The notes below the pieces were generated by a model that saw only the letters and a list, made by a program, of their open reading frames with translations, made no database searches and was not told the origin of the DNA. Source: JAEUIG01 sp046349775 (lineage in GTDB: Bacteria; Planctomycetota; Planctomycetia; Planctomycetales; Planctomycetaceae). Taken from it: 64,000 nucleotides of DNA. A program made the translations under genes and the position numbers. Where the stretch lies: contig JAXMBS010000001.1 in the NCBI GenBank assembly GCA_046349775.1, positions 148,716 through 212,715 of the forward strand. The letters are read 5' to 3'. Of the stretch, positions 43,714-53,276 are shown one piece after another (position 1 is the stretch's first letter; the number at the start of each line of letters is the position of its first letter).

Positions 43714-46224
43714 ATGCTGGATCGGGCGATGAAGCGCTTACTCAAGCTCGTGGCACTGGTCGCAGGCGCGGCCTCCCTAGGGACCGCGGCATTCGGCGAC
43801 GGCAAAACCGCGCCGACCGCCACCGAGCAGGCCGGCATCCGCTTCTTTGAATCGCATGTCCGGCCGGTCCTCGTGAAACATTGCTACGAGTGCCATTCCG
43901 AACAGTCCGGGAAGGCCGAAGGGGAACTGCGCGTCGACTCGCGCGAAGCGATCCGCAAAGGGGGCAGCCGGGGTCCGGCCGTTGTGCCGGGCCACCCCAG
44001 ACAAAGTTGGCTGCTCACGGCGGTCTCGCATTCCGACGCCGATCTGCACATGCCTCCCAGGCAGGACAAGCTGCCGCAGACCATAATCTCCGATCTGAAG
44101 AAGTGGGTCGCCATGGGAGCGCCCGACCCGCGCGAGACCCTCCCTCAAGAGCCGCCCAAAGCCTGGGGAGACATGGCGTCCAGGCGCCGGTACTGGTCCT
44201 ATCAGCCGGTCCACGACTGTACCCCTCCCACCGTCCGCGACGCCGATTGGCCGCGCGACGATCTGGACCGGTTCATTCTTGCCACACTCCAGCACCACGG
44301 GCTTGCGCCGTCTCCGGATGCGAAGCCGATCGTGTTGCTGCGGCGGTTGCACTTTGATCTCGTTGGTCTGCCGCCGTCGCCCGCAGCGCTGCAGGACTTC
44401 CTCCGCGACGTGGAAAACCGCGGCATCGACGCGGCATTGGCCGCGGTCGTCGACAGGCTGCTCAGCACGCCGCAATTCGGCGAGCGCTGGGGTCGGCACT
44501 GGCTGGATGTCGCCCGCTATGGCGAATCCAGCGGCAAAGAAGCGAATATCGCGTTCCCGTATGCCTGGCGCTACCGGGATTACGTGATTGATTGCGTCAA
44601 CGCTGACGTGCCCTACGACCGGTTCCTCACCGAACAGATCGCCGGCGACCTGCTGCCGGCGGACACCAGTGCCGAACGAGCCCGGCTCCTGATCGCCACC
44701 GGCTTTCTGGCGGTCGGCACCAAAAACCTGGACGAAGGCAACGCCGCGCAGTTCGCGGCCAACCTGATCGATGAACAGATCGACGCCGTCACACGGGCCG
44801 TGCTCGGGAATTCGATCGCCTGCGCACGCTGCCACGATCACAAGTTTGATCCCTTTACGATGAAGGACTACTACGCCCTGGCCGGCATCTTCGCCAGCAC
44901 TAAGACCTGGTTCGGCACCGCCGTTTCACCCGCCAACCGCGTCGGGGGCGACCCTCTGGTCCTGCCCGCCGTGGAAGGACAGCTCATCCCGCAGGCATCA
45001 ATCCCGCCGGAAAAGGTCGCGGAGCTGAAACATCAACTCGCCGATCTCAAGCAGGAGGAAACCGACAAGCGGGCGGCGGTCGCCAAGGCCATCGCCAAAG
45101 GCGAAGACGCCAGCAACATCTTCACGCTCCGCGACGCCCTCCGCATTTTCTGGCAGAGCGGCGGAATCGAAGGGCAGCTCGAAAAGGTCGATGAGCAGGG
45201 GCACGCCCTGCCGCTGGCGATGGGCGTATCCGAACAGGACGCCAAGGTCGACGCGCCGCTGCTCGACCGCGGCGAAGTCGCCAAGCCGGGACAGCCGGTG
45301 CCGCGCGGCTTTCCCGACGCCATTTCTGTGGACCATCCACCGGCCATCCCCGCCGACCAGAGTGGTCGTCTCCAGTTGGCCCAGTGGCTGGTGCGGCCCG
45401 ATCATCCGCTGACAAGCCGGGTGATGGTTAATCGCATCTGGCGCCACCTCCTGGGGACCGGACTGGTTGCGACGGTCGACAATTTCGGGACGTCCGGGCA
45501 GCCCCCCAGTCACCCGGAACTGCTCGAACACCTGGCAACGCGGTTCACCCAGCACGGCTGGTCGGTCAAACGAATGGTGCGGACGATCGCCCTCTCGCGG
45601 ACTTACCGGCAGGCATCCGAGTTTCGCGAGGACGCCTTCCAGAGAGACCCGGACAATCGCTGGTTGTGGCGCGCGTCGAAACGGCGTCTGGAGGCGGAGG
45701 CGATCCGGGATGCGATGCTCTCCGTCTCCGATGAGCTGGACCTGGTGCGTCCGGCGGCTTCGCTGGTCGCGACCACGGTCGGCGACGGGCCAATTGCTTT
45801 GATCGGACTGAACCGGCGGTTGCCGTCCGACCTCGACGGCGCCCTCTATCGATCGGTGTACCTGCCGGTGATCCGTGACCGGTTGCCGGATGTCCTGGAC
45901 TTGTTCGATTTCGCCGAACCGAGCCTCGTGACCGGCGACCGGTCGCAGACAAACGTCCCGATCCAGGCGCTGTACCTGCTCAACAGTCCGTTCGTACGGG
46001 CCCGCGCCGCGGGTCTGGCGGCGCGGCTGCAACGGGACGCAGACAGCACTGCGGACAGGATTACGCTGGCGTTCGAGTTGTGCTACGGCCGGCAGCCGGG
46101 CCCCGCCGAGATGGCGCGGTCGTTTGAGTATCTCAGCGCGGAGTCGGCCGGGTCGCCGGAAGCGACGATGGTGAATCTGTGCCAGGTGCTGCTGTGCACG
46201 GCGGAATTTCGGAACATCGACTGA
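43714..46224 (+). CDS. planctomycete cytochrome c / DUF1549 / DUF1553 protein
   Basis: 836 residues from ATG 43714 (ATG 43729 gives the cleaner signal MKRLLKLVALVAGAASLGTA). The PSCyt1 domain has VLVKHCYECHSEQSGKAEGE with the CxxCH haem site. The DUF1549 region (PRDDLDRFILATLQHHGLAP, FGERWGRHWLDVARYGESSG) contains a second site CARCHDHKFDPFTMKDYY. A coiled-coil stretch (KVAELKHQLADLKQEETDKR) precedes DUF1553 (HPLTSRVMVNRIWRHLLGTG, SRTYRQASEFREDA, DRSQTNVPIQALYLLNSPFV). Exported, probably periplasmic; function is unproven although the family pairs with DUF1501, as here. Confidence 0.9.
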   Translation: MLDRAMKRLLKLVALVAGAASLGTAAFGDGKTAPTATEQAGIRFFESHVRPVLVKHCYECHSEQSGKAEGELRVDSREAIRKGGSRGPAVVPGHPRQSWLLTAVSHSDADLHMPPRQDKLPQTIISDLKKWVAMGAPDPRETLPQEPPKAWGDMASRRRYWSYQPVHDCTPPTVRDADWPRDDLDRFILATLQHHGLAPSPDAKPIVLLRRLHFDLVGLPPSPAALQDFLRDVENRGIDAALAAVVDRLLSTPQFGERWGRHWLDVARYGESSGKEANIAFPYAWRYRDYVIDCVNADVPYDRFLTEQIAGDLLPADTSAERARLLIATGFLAVGTKNLDEGNAAQFAANLIDEQIDAVTRAVLGNSIACARCHDHKFDPFTMKDYYALAGIFASTKTWFGTAVSPANRVGGDPLVLPAVEGQLIPQASIPPEKVAELKHQLADLKQEETDKRAAVAKAIAKGEDASNIFTLRDALRIFWQSGGIEGQLEKVDEQGHALPLAMGVSEQDAKVDAPLLDRGEVAKPGQPVPRGFPDAISVDHPPAIPADQSGRLQLAQWLVRPDHPLTSRVMVNRIWRHLLGTGLVATVDNFGTSGQPPSHPELLEHLATRFTQHGWSVKRMVRTIALSRTYRQASEFREDAFQRDPDNRWLWRASKRRLEAEAIRDAMLSVSDELDLVRPAASLVATTVGDGPIALIGLNRRLPSDLDGALYRSVYLPVIRDRLPDVLDLFDFAEPSLVTGDRSQTNVPIQALYLLNSPFVRARAAGLAARLQRDADSTADRITLAFELCYGRQPGPAEMARSFEYLSAESAGSPEATMVNLCQVLLCTAEFRNID

Positions 46225-46315
46225 CATCGCCACTTTGTGCGGTTGGAGTTTTCCTGTAGCAGGCTGATTCTCGAAAGCGGAGAGCCACAGGCGCCGAAGT
46301 CCCGGGAGTTCGCAA

Positions 46316-47767
46316 ATGTTAGGCCGAAGAATCACGCAGCCACTGCCAACATCGTTCTCGCGCCGGCACGCGCTGCAATCGCTGGCCTCCGGCTTCGGCT
46401 ACCTCGCATTCGCCGGACTTGCCCACTCGCAGGCGGCCCAATCCGAGGTCGGCGGCAATCCGCTGGCGGCCCGTGGCGCGCATTTCCCCGCCCGGGCGCA
46501 GCGCGTGATTTTCCTGTGCATGAACGGCGGTCCGTCGCACATGGATCTGTTCGACTACAAGCCGGTCCTCAATCGCCACGCCTCCGAAGGTAAAACGCTC
46601 GACGGCAAGCAATACGGCGCGCCGCTGATGGGCGCGCAATTCCCGTTCCACCAGCACGGAGACTCAGGCCTGTGGATCTCCGATGCCTGTCCGCAAATCG
46701 CCGCGCACGCCGACGAGTTGTGCATCATCAACAGCATGCAGACCGATCTGCCGAACCATTCGCAGGCGTTCAACCAGATGCACACCGGCAGCTTCCAGTT
46801 CGTCCGTCCCTCTCTGGGTGCCTGGACGCTGTACGGCCTGGGAACGGAAAACGCCAACCTGCCCGGCTTCATCACGCTCAGTCCGCCGTCGGACAACGGC
46901 GGTGCGCAGAACTACGGCAGCGCCTTCCTCCCCGCGATCTATCAGGGCACAAAGATCGGCACGCACCAGATCCCCGGCTTCTACGCCGCATTCCTCGGCG
47001 TGGATCACGAGCCGGGACCGCCGCTGAAGTACGTCGGCGACTCTGGCCTGAGCCGCGCGGAACAGCGGGCGCAGCTCGACCTGATTCGCTACTTCAATAC
47101 CCGCAAGCTCGCGGATGACCCGCATCAGCCGGAAATCGAAGGGGCGATCGAGTCCTTCGAGCTGGCGTTTCGCATGCAGGACGAAGTGCCCGCACTGCTC
47201 GACCTCAGTGGCGAGAGCGCCTCGATGCTGGAACTGTACGGCGTCGGCTCCGGCAAGCCGACGGATCGCTTCGGCCGGCAATGCCTGCTCGCGCGGCGGC
47301 TGGCGGAAGCCGGCGTACGGTTCATCGAGATCACGTCACCCGAGGGGTGGGACCACCACTTCCTGCTGAAGGACAACCTCGCCAAGAGCTGCGCGGCGAC
47401 GGACCAGCCCGTCGCGGCCCTGCTGACCGATCTGAAGCAGCGTGGCTTGCTTGACGACACGCTCGTCATCTGGGCCGGCGAGTTCGGCCGCACGCCGTAT
47501 GCGCAAAGCGGCACCGGCCGCGATCACAACGCGAAAGGCTACAGCGTGTGGATGGCCGGCGGCGGTGTCCGCGGCGGCCGCGCCTATGGTCGGACCGACG
47601 ACTATGGCGGCGCGGCCGTCGAGCATCCGGTCCACGTCCACGACTGGCACGCCACGATTCTGCACCTGCTCGGTCTCGACCACGAGCGGCTCACCTTCCG
47701 CTACGGCGGCCGCAGCTTCCGCCTGACCGACGTCTACGGCTCGGTCGTGCGCGACATCGTGGGCTGA
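46316..47767 (+). CDS. DUF1501 protein, partner of the cytochrome gene
   Basis: 483 residues from ATG 46316, with GGGAG upstream. FSRRHALQSLASGFGYLAFA is a Tat-like signal. Family blocks are VIFLCMNGGPSHMDLFDYKP, IINSMQTDLPNHSQAFNQMH, LVIWAGEFGRTPYAQSGTGR and WMAGGGVRGGRAYGRTDDYG, and the end has WHATILHLLGLDHERLTFRY. It is 91 bp downstream of the DUF1549/DUF1553 gene, the standard planctomycete pair, presumably one transcript. It is distinct in length and sequence from the lone DUF1501 protein at 21186. Confidence 0.9.
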   Translation: MLGRRITQPLPTSFSRRHALQSLASGFGYLAFAGLAHSQAAQSEVGGNPLAARGAHFPARAQRVIFLCMNGGPSHMDLFDYKPVLNRHASEGKTLDGKQYGAPLMGAQFPFHQHGDSGLWISDACPQIAAHADELCIINSMQTDLPNHSQAFNQMHTGSFQFVRPSLGAWTLYGLGTENANLPGFITLSPPSDNGGAQNYGSAFLPAIYQGTKIGTHQIPGFYAAFLGVDHEPGPPLKYVGDSGLSRAEQRAQLDLIRYFNTRKLADDPHQPEIEGAIESFELAFRMQDEVPALLDLSGESASMLELYGVGSGKPTDRFGRQCLLARRLAEAGVRFIEITSPEGWDHHFLLKDNLAKSCAATDQPVAALLTDLKQRGLLDDTLVIWAGEFGRTPYAQSGTGRDHNAKGYSVWMAGGGVRGGRAYGRTDDYGGAAVEHPVHVHDWHATILHLLGLDHERLTFRYGGRSFRLTDVYGSVVRDIVG

Positions 47768-47786
47768 TCTACATTCGATTTTGTTG

Positions 47787-47905
47787 ACACACTGCCGCAA
47801 AGGCACAGAGACGCACAGAGCAAGTTTTCAAGGATCAATCGGTGCTCGCGGGCCTTAACCCAATCTCTGTGCGTCTTCGTGACTCTGTGCCTTTGTGTCA
47901 ATTCG
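47787..47905. repeat. long inverted repeat (CACAGAG family)
   Basis: CAAAGGCACAGAGACGCACA (near 47799) faces CTCTGTGCGTCTTCGTGACT and CTGTGCCTTTGTGTCA (to 47900). The loop is about 45 nt. It is related to 49318, 54184 and 13700-13785 elements. Confidence 0.85.
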
Positions 47906-47924
47906 TCTGCGCAATGGACGTGTG

Positions 47925-48842
47925 CTAAGCCCCGCGCATCCGCTGCATGCGTGACGCCAAGTACGCCCCCAGCGATTTCTGATACGGGTCGCGCGTGACG
48001 AGCTTGTAGTAATCCACGCCCGCATTGCCGCAGCGCTGCGCGAGTTCCGTCTCGAACTTCGCATACTGTTGCCGGTAGATCGCCCGCAGCCGGTGCGGAT
48101 CGACCAGCACCTTGTACCCGGCCCGTTCCAGGCTGCGGAACTGTGTCGGCCGTGCGAACGGGAACTCCTCCTCCTCGGGCGCAACGATCTGGAACAGAAT
48201 CACCTCGTGCCGCGCGTGCCGGAACTGCTGCAGCGCCGCCGTCAGCGGTTCCAGCTTGTCGAAGAAATCGCTGAGAATGACCACCAGGCTCCGCCGCTTC
48301 AGCAGCGGAATCAGCTGTGGAAACACCGAGGCCAGGCTCGTCTCGCGGCCGGGCTTGGCGTCTTCGAGCACGCGCGTCAGCCGCTGGAAGTTCGACGTAT
48401 TCGCCGCCGGCTCGACGCGGTCGCGCACCTGCGTATCGAACGTCAATAGCCCCGCCGCGTCACGCTGTGCCAGCAGCAGATATCCGAGCGCCGCCGCGAG
48501 CTGGCGGGCGTACGCGAACTTCGACAGCGTCGATTGCCCGTACGCCATGCTGCCGGAGCAGTCGACGAGCAGATACGCGCGAAGATTGGTCTCCTCTTCG
48601 TACTCCTTCACGAAGTACCGTCCGGTTTTCCCGAACGCCCGCCAGTCGATGTGCCGGATTTCATCGCCGGGGTAGTACTGGCGATGCTCGACAAACTCGA
48701 CGCTCGACCCCTTGAACGGGCTCTTGTGCTGGCCCCCCATGTAGCCTTCGACCAAGAGCCGTGCAACAACGTCGAGCTTGCCGAACCGCGCGAGCGCAGT
48801 GGGGTCATGCAGATCAGGCGTGGGAGTCGATTCGCCGGCCAT
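47925..48842 (-). CDS. DUF58 protein with VWA-like domain
   Basis: 305 residues. The DUF58 signature is VEFVEHRQYYPGDEIRHIDW, then RAFGKTGRYFVKEYEEETNL, followed by the metal-ion-dependent adhesion site LVDCSGSMAYG (D-x-S-x-S-like) and RSLVVILSDFFDKLEPLTAA. DUF58 proteins usually work with MoxR-type AAA+ ATPases to fold or activate proteins; no moxR is visible in this window. Cytosolic. The full-length start ATG 48842 is the only one before the domain. Confidence 0.85.
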   Translation of the reverse strand: MAGESTPTPDLHDPTALARFGKLDVVARLLVEGYMGGQHKSPFKGSSVEFVEHRQYYPGDEIRHIDWRAFGKTGRYFVKEYEEETNLRAYLLVDCSGSMAYGQSTLSKFAYARQLAAALGYLLLAQRDAAGLLTFDTQVRDRVEPAANTSNFQRLTRVLEDAKPGRETSLASVFPQLIPLLKRRSLVVILSDFFDKLEPLTAALQQFRHARHEVILFQIVAPEEEEFPFARPTQFRSLERAGYKVLVDPHRLRAIYRQQYAKFETELAQRCGNAGVDYYKLVTRDPYQKSLGAYLASRMQRMRGA

Positions 48843-48897
48843 CCACCCAGCTTAGCGACGCATCGCAGATGCGTCATGCCGGGGCATGGCGAACAGT

Positions 48898-49263
48898 TCA
48901 CACGAAGTGCCTGACAATCTCGATGAATACTGCGGTGCAGATCGCCACGGCAAACAACACGAAGCCGTGCAAGGCGACCCAGACGAGGCCCAGCCAGCGA
49001 CGTGCTCGCCATTCAACGAGAAAGACGGCAACAGGCCAAAACACAATCATCGGCAGTCGCCACGAGTACGGCATGGGGCGACCACGCAGCGCCGAGTCCT
49101 TCACGCAAGTCATGATGACCGCGCAATTCAGCAGCTGGCCGAAAACTTCGACGGCGCCCAGCGCCGCCGCTGTGCCCGCTACGGCAAGACCCATCGCGGC
49201 GACGTAAATCATCAGCAGCCATGCCAGTCGCTGGTGCCAGAGATACCGCGCTGCTGTATTCAT
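48898..49263 (-). CDS. small membrane protein, unknown
   Basis: 121 residues from ATG 49263, about four membrane helices: LAWLLMIYVAAMGLAVAGTA, GQLLNCAVIMTCVKDSALRG, RLPMIVFWPVAVFLVEWRAR and VALHGFVLFAVAICTAVFIE. Polar loops are short and positively charged. No family recognised. It stands alone between the DUF58 gene and the EF-G-like gene, all on the same strand. Confidence 0.5.
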   Translation of the reverse strand: MNTAARYLWHQRLAWLLMIYVAAMGLAVAGTAAALGAVEVFGQLLNCAVIMTCVKDSALRGRPMPYSWRLPMIVFWPVAVFLVEWRARRWLGLVWVALHGFVLFAVAICTAVFIEIVRHFV

Positions 49264-49317
49264 CGAACCTGACAACGTTCTCAAGTCGCCGATCGACTTT
49301 TTTCTCGCACAGAATGA

Positions 49318-49394
49318 CGAACCACAAAGACACGAAGAACACAAAGAACTCTCGTACCGAGAATCTTTGTGCCCGTTGTGTCTTTGTGGTTCAA
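49318..49394. repeat. inverted repeat (ACAAAGACACGAAG family)
   Basis: GAACCACAAAGACACGAAGA faces TTGTGTCTTTGTGGTTC; CAAAGA words repeat at about 9-10 bp. The loop holds CTCTCGTACCGAG, itself a small stem. Confidence 0.85.
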
Positions 49395-49417
49395 ATTAGT
49401 TCGCCTGGAGCGAGGCC

Positions 49418-51517
49418 TTACGCCTCCTCCTCGACCTTCTTCGCCGCAGCCACAATCTTCTGCTGCTCGTTCGGCGGCACCATTTCGTAGTGGCTGAAGT
49501 CCAACGAGAACGAGCCTTGGCCCCCCGTCATGCTGGAAAGGGCGCGGGCGTAGGTCATCACTTCGGCCAGCGGGGCTTTCGCACGGATGACCTGGTAGCC
49601 TCCCGGCGCGCTGTCCATGCCTTCCATCCGGCCGCGGCGCGTGTTGAGGTCGCTGGTGATGTCGCCGAGCTTGTCGCCGGGGACGGTGATCTCCATCGTC
49701 ACGATCGGCTCCAGCAGCGCGGGGCGCGCTTCCTGGAACACGTTCCGGAAGCACATGCGGGCCGCCGTCTTGAACGCCGTTTCGTTGCTGTCCACCGGGT
49801 GGTCCTTCCCGAAGAACAGTTCCACCACCACGTCCTGCACGTGGAACCCGGCGATGACACCCATCTCCATCCGCTCCTTGACTCCCTTTTCAACGGCCGG
49901 GATGAAGTTATTCGGTACCGAACCGCCCGTGACGCGATCGATGAAGCACGAATTGTTCGCCGGGTCGTAGTGGAAGTGCCGGAGGCTCGGGAACCGCGTG
50001 TCGGTGAAATACTCCTCCGGGTTGATCCCCTGCGGGCAGTGCGAAATCTTGAAATGCACCTCGGCGAACTGGCCTGAGCCGCCGGTCTGCTTCTTGTGGC
50101 GGTACATCCCTTCGGCCGAGCCGTTCACTGTCTCCCGGTACGGGACCTTCGGCTGATGGGTGATGACGTCGACCTTTTCACGGTGATGCAGACGTTTCTG
50201 GATGAGCTGCAGGTGCAGTTCGCTCATCCCGTTCATGACCATTTCCTTGGTCTGGGAGTCGCGTTTCACGTGAAACGTCGGATCCTCCTCCTCGATCTTG
50301 TGAAGAGCGCCCGAAATCTTGGCCTGGTCCGCCTGGCTCTTGGGTTCGACGGCGAGGCCGATCATCGGCGTCGGGAATCGCAGCGGCGGCATCACGAGGC
50401 CGTCAATGCCGTGGGTCACGGTGTCGCCGGTGTGCAGGTCGTCCACCTTGATGACCGCCACGATTTCGCCCGGACCGACGTCCGTGGCCGGCGCGGTCTG
50501 GTTCCCCTGCAGTTCGATGATCTGCGCAACCTTGAACGTCTTGCCGCTGCGCTCGTTGCGGACGGTGGCATCTTTCTTCAGTGAACCGCTCAGAATCCGC
50601 AGGTAGTTCATCTTGGCGACGAACGGGTCGATACGGGTCTTGAAGACCTGCGCCACCAGCGGACCGTCGGCCTTCGGTTCGACTTTGACGTCCTCGTTCC
50701 CCTTCTTGCCGGTGCGGGTGTAGGCGACCGGCGACGGGGCGAAGCGGGCAATCGCGTCCATCAGTTCGGGGACGCCGATTCCCTTCTTGGCGGCCGTGCA
50801 GAAGATCGGCACCAGCGTCCCCCCTTCGAGCGCCTTGGTGATAGCGTGCGAGATCTCGTCCGGAGTCAGCTCGCCGCCTTCGAGATAGCGTTCCATCAGG
50901 AACTCATCCGCTTCGACGGCCGCATCGAGTACCTGCTGACCGGCGGCCTTCGTGTCCACGACCGCCTCGCCCCCAGCGCCGTCAATGGTGCTGACGACGC
51001 CGCTGAAGTCATGCCCGAGCTTGTTCGGCACATTCATGAGCGCGCACGCGCTGCCAAACGTCTCGCGGATCGACTCGATGAGCTGCGGAAAGCGGATGTT
51101 GTCGCCGTCGCACCTGTTGATGACGATCATTCGCGCCAGCCCGGCCGCTTCTGCATGCTGGAACATCTTGCGGGTGTTCACTTCGATGCCGGCCGTGGCA
51201 CTGATGACAATCACCGCCGTTTCGACGCCGCGCAAGGCGCCGATCGCCTGGCCGACGAAATCGGGATACCCGGGGGTGTCGATCAGGTTGATCCGCGCGC
51301 CGTTGTGCTCGAAGTGGCAGACGGACGCGACGATCGAGTGCTTGCGTTCTTTTTCGTCGTCTTCGGTGTCGAGCAGGCTGCTCCCATCTTCGACCGAGCC
51401 GGCCCGGGAGTTGGCCCCGGCCTTGAACAGCATCATGTCGGCCAGCGTGGTTTTGCCGACCGCTCCGTGACCGACGAAGGCCAGGTTCCGAATCTTCTCG
51501 ACCGCAAATCTGGACAT
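49418..51517 (-). CDS. elongation factor G-like GTPase
   Basis: 699 residues from ATG 51517. All EF-G domains are present, but G1 reads NLAFVGHGAVGKTTLADMML (AHxDxGKTT in translational EF-G) and G4 reads MIVINRCDGDN (NKxD usual), typical of the divergent FusA2/EF-G-like group often annotated as elongation factor G with unclear role. Domain II SGSLKKDATVRNERSGKTFK, domain IV TVNGSAEGMYRHKKQTGGSG and domain V RRGRMEGMDSAPGGYQVIRA follow. Switch II is DTPGYPDF. It is not the main EF-G; it may act in ribosome recycling or stress. Confidence 0.85.
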   Translation of the reverse strand: MSRFAVEKIRNLAFVGHGAVGKTTLADMMLFKAGANSRAGSVEDGSSLLDTEDDEKERKHSIVASVCHFEHNGARINLIDTPGYPDFVGQAIGALRGVETAVIVISATAGIEVNTRKMFQHAEAAGLARMIVINRCDGDNIRFPQLIESIRETFGSACALMNVPNKLGHDFSGVVSTIDGAGGEAVVDTKAAGQQVLDAAVEADEFLMERYLEGGELTPDEISHAITKALEGGTLVPIFCTAAKKGIGVPELMDAIARFAPSPVAYTRTGKKGNEDVKVEPKADGPLVAQVFKTRIDPFVAKMNYLRILSGSLKKDATVRNERSGKTFKVAQIIELQGNQTAPATDVGPGEIVAVIKVDDLHTGDTVTHGIDGLVMPPLRFPTPMIGLAVEPKSQADQAKISGALHKIEEEDPTFHVKRDSQTKEMVMNGMSELHLQLIQKRLHHREKVDVITHQPKVPYRETVNGSAEGMYRHKKQTGGSGQFAEVHFKISHCPQGINPEEYFTDTRFPSLRHFHYDPANNSCFIDRVTGGSVPNNFIPAVEKGVKERMEMGVIAGFHVQDVVVELFFGKDHPVDSNETAFKTAARMCFRNVFQEARPALLEPIVTMEITVPGDKLGDITSDLNTRRGRMEGMDSAPGGYQVIRAKAPLAEVMTYARALSSMTGGQGSFSLDFSHYEMVPPNEQQKIVAAAKKVEEEA

Positions 51518-52147
51518 GCGCGCGTTGCCTGATCTGAGAGGTGCGAATCTGAGTCGTGGACGCAACTTCAGCGCATCCGCACCGGCCTGTCCGCCGGAAC
51601 CGAAGTCCGGCGACCCGGCGGAGAATGCCGGTCGGTTGCGGAGAAGAATTGTGTTGAGCCATGCATCGTACCGGCGCCTCCTGTCCGCCGCCACCGACGT
51701 GAAGGATGTGTGAAGCGCGGGAAATTCGAAATTCGAACGTCGAATTCCGAAGGCCGGAATGTACCAATGTCCAAATGTCAGAATGTGACGCAACGGGCAA
51801 TCGAACGCGACCCCTTCGGCATTTGGTCATACCTGACGTTTTGAAAAGGTTGATCGACAGCGGACACGCTGACTTCCGACCTCTGACCTCCGGGCCGTTC
51901 CGCTTCTTCCGTGTATTCCGTGGTTCCCATTTGCGCCGCGCGTGACGCTGCCGCGTGCATCGGGATTGTCCGTTACGAGCCTCCTGCGGGCTGGCGAATT
52001 TGTGACAAATCCGCAACACGCACGGGTCGTTTCGGAAACACGTCGTAGAGTTTCAACAGACAGCCGGGACTCCCTGCGCCCGGTGATCGGTGCCGTCGAC
52101 GCCTGACCAGTTCCGGTCAGCGTCCGACTGCCTGGAACTCACCCGTC
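51518..52147. other. 630-bp intergenic region with repeats and a small palindrome
   Basis: No ORF is credible. 51717-51788 is a heptamer-phased repeat (GAAATTC-GAAATTC-GAACGTC, then AATGTAC-CAATGTC-CAAATGT). 51869-51900 has TTCCGAC-CTCTGAC-CTCCG. ATTTGT-G-ACAAAT at 51998-52010 is a perfect 13-bp palindrome 138 bp before the tad operon, possibly an operator. Confidence 0.6.
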
Positions 52148-52687
52148 ATGCCCGCCCTCAGCTTCGGCTCCATCCTGCTGGTCGTAGTCGTGTCGCTGTT
52201 CACGGCGGCGGCGGCGGTCTGGGACCACCGCTATCGCCGGATCCCGAATGCGCTGACGATCCCGGTGTTTGTCGCCGGGTGGGTGTACCAGGGCGCGTTT
52301 AACGGCTGGCAGGGACTGGGCCAGGGCGCGCTCGGATTCGCGCTCGGGTTCGGCATGCTGTTCATCCTGTGGATCATCGGCGGCGGCGGCGGCGGAGACG
52401 TGAAGCTGATGGGCGCGCTCAGCGTGTGGCTCGGATTTCACCTCACGCTGCTCGTCGTGATCCTGAGCACCCTGCTGGTCGTGGTCGGCTCGCTGGCGGC
52501 GATGATCCTCGAAGCCTGCCGCGGCAGCTGGCGAAAAGAACTCGTCGAACGTGCCCAACGGCGCGAAGAATCAGAACCGTCAGAGCCCGCAGGCAAAAAA
52601 GCCCCCCGGCGGATCATGGCCTATGCCGTCCCGATCTTCGTCGCCACGTGGCTGGTGATCCTCTGGAAGCTGCCGACGCTGCCGTGA
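52148..52687 (+). CDS. tadV: prepilin peptidase of the Flp/tad system
   Basis: 179 residues with about five membrane segments. The two catalytic aspartates are in AVWDHRYRRIPNALT and GGGDVKLMGAL, the latter being the GxGDxKL-type motif of aspartic prepilin peptidases (A24). It would cleave Flp prepilins and pseudopilins (TadE-like). The C-terminal ~35 residues (EPSEPAGKKAPRRIM then a last helix) extend beyond short TadV proteins. First gene of the tad operon; ATG 52148. Confidence 0.9.
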   Translation: MPALSFGSILLVVVVSLFTAAAAVWDHRYRRIPNALTIPVFVAGWVYQGAFNGWQGLGQGALGFALGFGMLFILWIIGGGGGGDVKLMGALSVWLGFHLTLLVVILSTLLVVVGSLAAMILEACRGSWRKELVERAQRREESEPSEPAGKKAPRRIMAYAVPIFVATWLVILWKLPTLP

Positions 52688-52690
52688 GGA

Positions 52691-52800
52691 AGCTGTCAGC
52701 CGTCAGAAAAGAAACCTCAACGCTCAACCCTTTCGGATTTCGAGTTTCGGATTTCGGATTTCCGCCTGTCGATCAGCCCTAAACCATAAACGATCAACCC
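52691..52800. repeat. heptamer-phased repeats between tadV and tadE
   Basis: Blocks: CCTCAACGCTCAACC (52715-52729), GGATTTC-GAGTTTC-GGATTTC-GGATTTC, and ACCATAA-ACGATCA-ACC. The first 15-mer recurs exactly inside tadC at 58293, and the others recur at 56950-57081. Confidence 0.85.
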
Positions 52801-52804
52801 TCCC

Positions 52805-53209
52805 GTGCGTCCGTCCCGTCCCCAACGTGCCCGTCGTCGCGGCGTGCTGAGCATGGAGCTCGTGTTCACGCTGCCGATCCTCGGTGTGCTGTTGGCCGGG
52901 TTACTGGAGTTTTCCGTCCTGTTTTTTGCTCGGGCGGACGTCGTCGAAGCGTGCCGGGCTGGCGCCCGCAAGGCAACCCTGTACGGCGTCACCCAGATTG
53001 ATGTGGAAAACGAAATTCGTCGCGTCCTGGCGCCGCGGCTGCAGCGCGGGATGCGCGTGACGACCAAGCTGAATGTCGGCTCCGGCGACCTGGTCACGGT
53101 GAGCGTCAGCACGCCGATGTCCACCGCTGCACCCGACCTGCTGTGGCCGATCGGCTTCAGCCTGCAGGGACGCAACCTGTACTGCCAGACGCGGATGGCC
53201 AAGGAATAA
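52805..53209 (+). CDS. tadE: TadE-like pseudopilin
   Basis: 134 residues from GTG 52805. RRRGVLSMELVFTLPILGVL is a TadE-type prepilin signal: basic stretch then an E5-like glutamate (MELVFTLP) and one membrane stem. The mature domain (ARADVVEACRAGARKATLYG, MRVTTKLNVGSGDLVTVSVS) is short, as usual for TadE. It should be processed by the peptidase encoded upstream and take part in pilus assembly. Confidence 0.8.
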   Translation: MRPSRPQRARRRGVLSMELVFTLPILGVLLAGLLEFSVLFFARADVVEACRAGARKATLYGVTQIDVENEIRRVLAPRLQRGMRVTTKLNVGSGDLVTVSVSTPMSTAAPDLLWPIGFSLQGRNLYCQTRMAKE

Positions 53210-53276
53210 CTCGACTCGTTGAGCGGAAAGCCGCACGCGACCGCTGCGTCATTCACAAGCTTCAGGAGAGTCCACC

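Noticed and set aside
43777..46335. Two large minus-strand ORFs (354 and 445 aa) opposite the cytochrome gene
   Set aside because: Shadows of the PSCyt1/DUF1549/DUF1553 gene.
51998..52010. Palindrome ATTTGT-G-ACAAAT as a defined operator
   Set aside because: A single short palindrome with no regulator gene nearby; kept only as a note in the gap entry.
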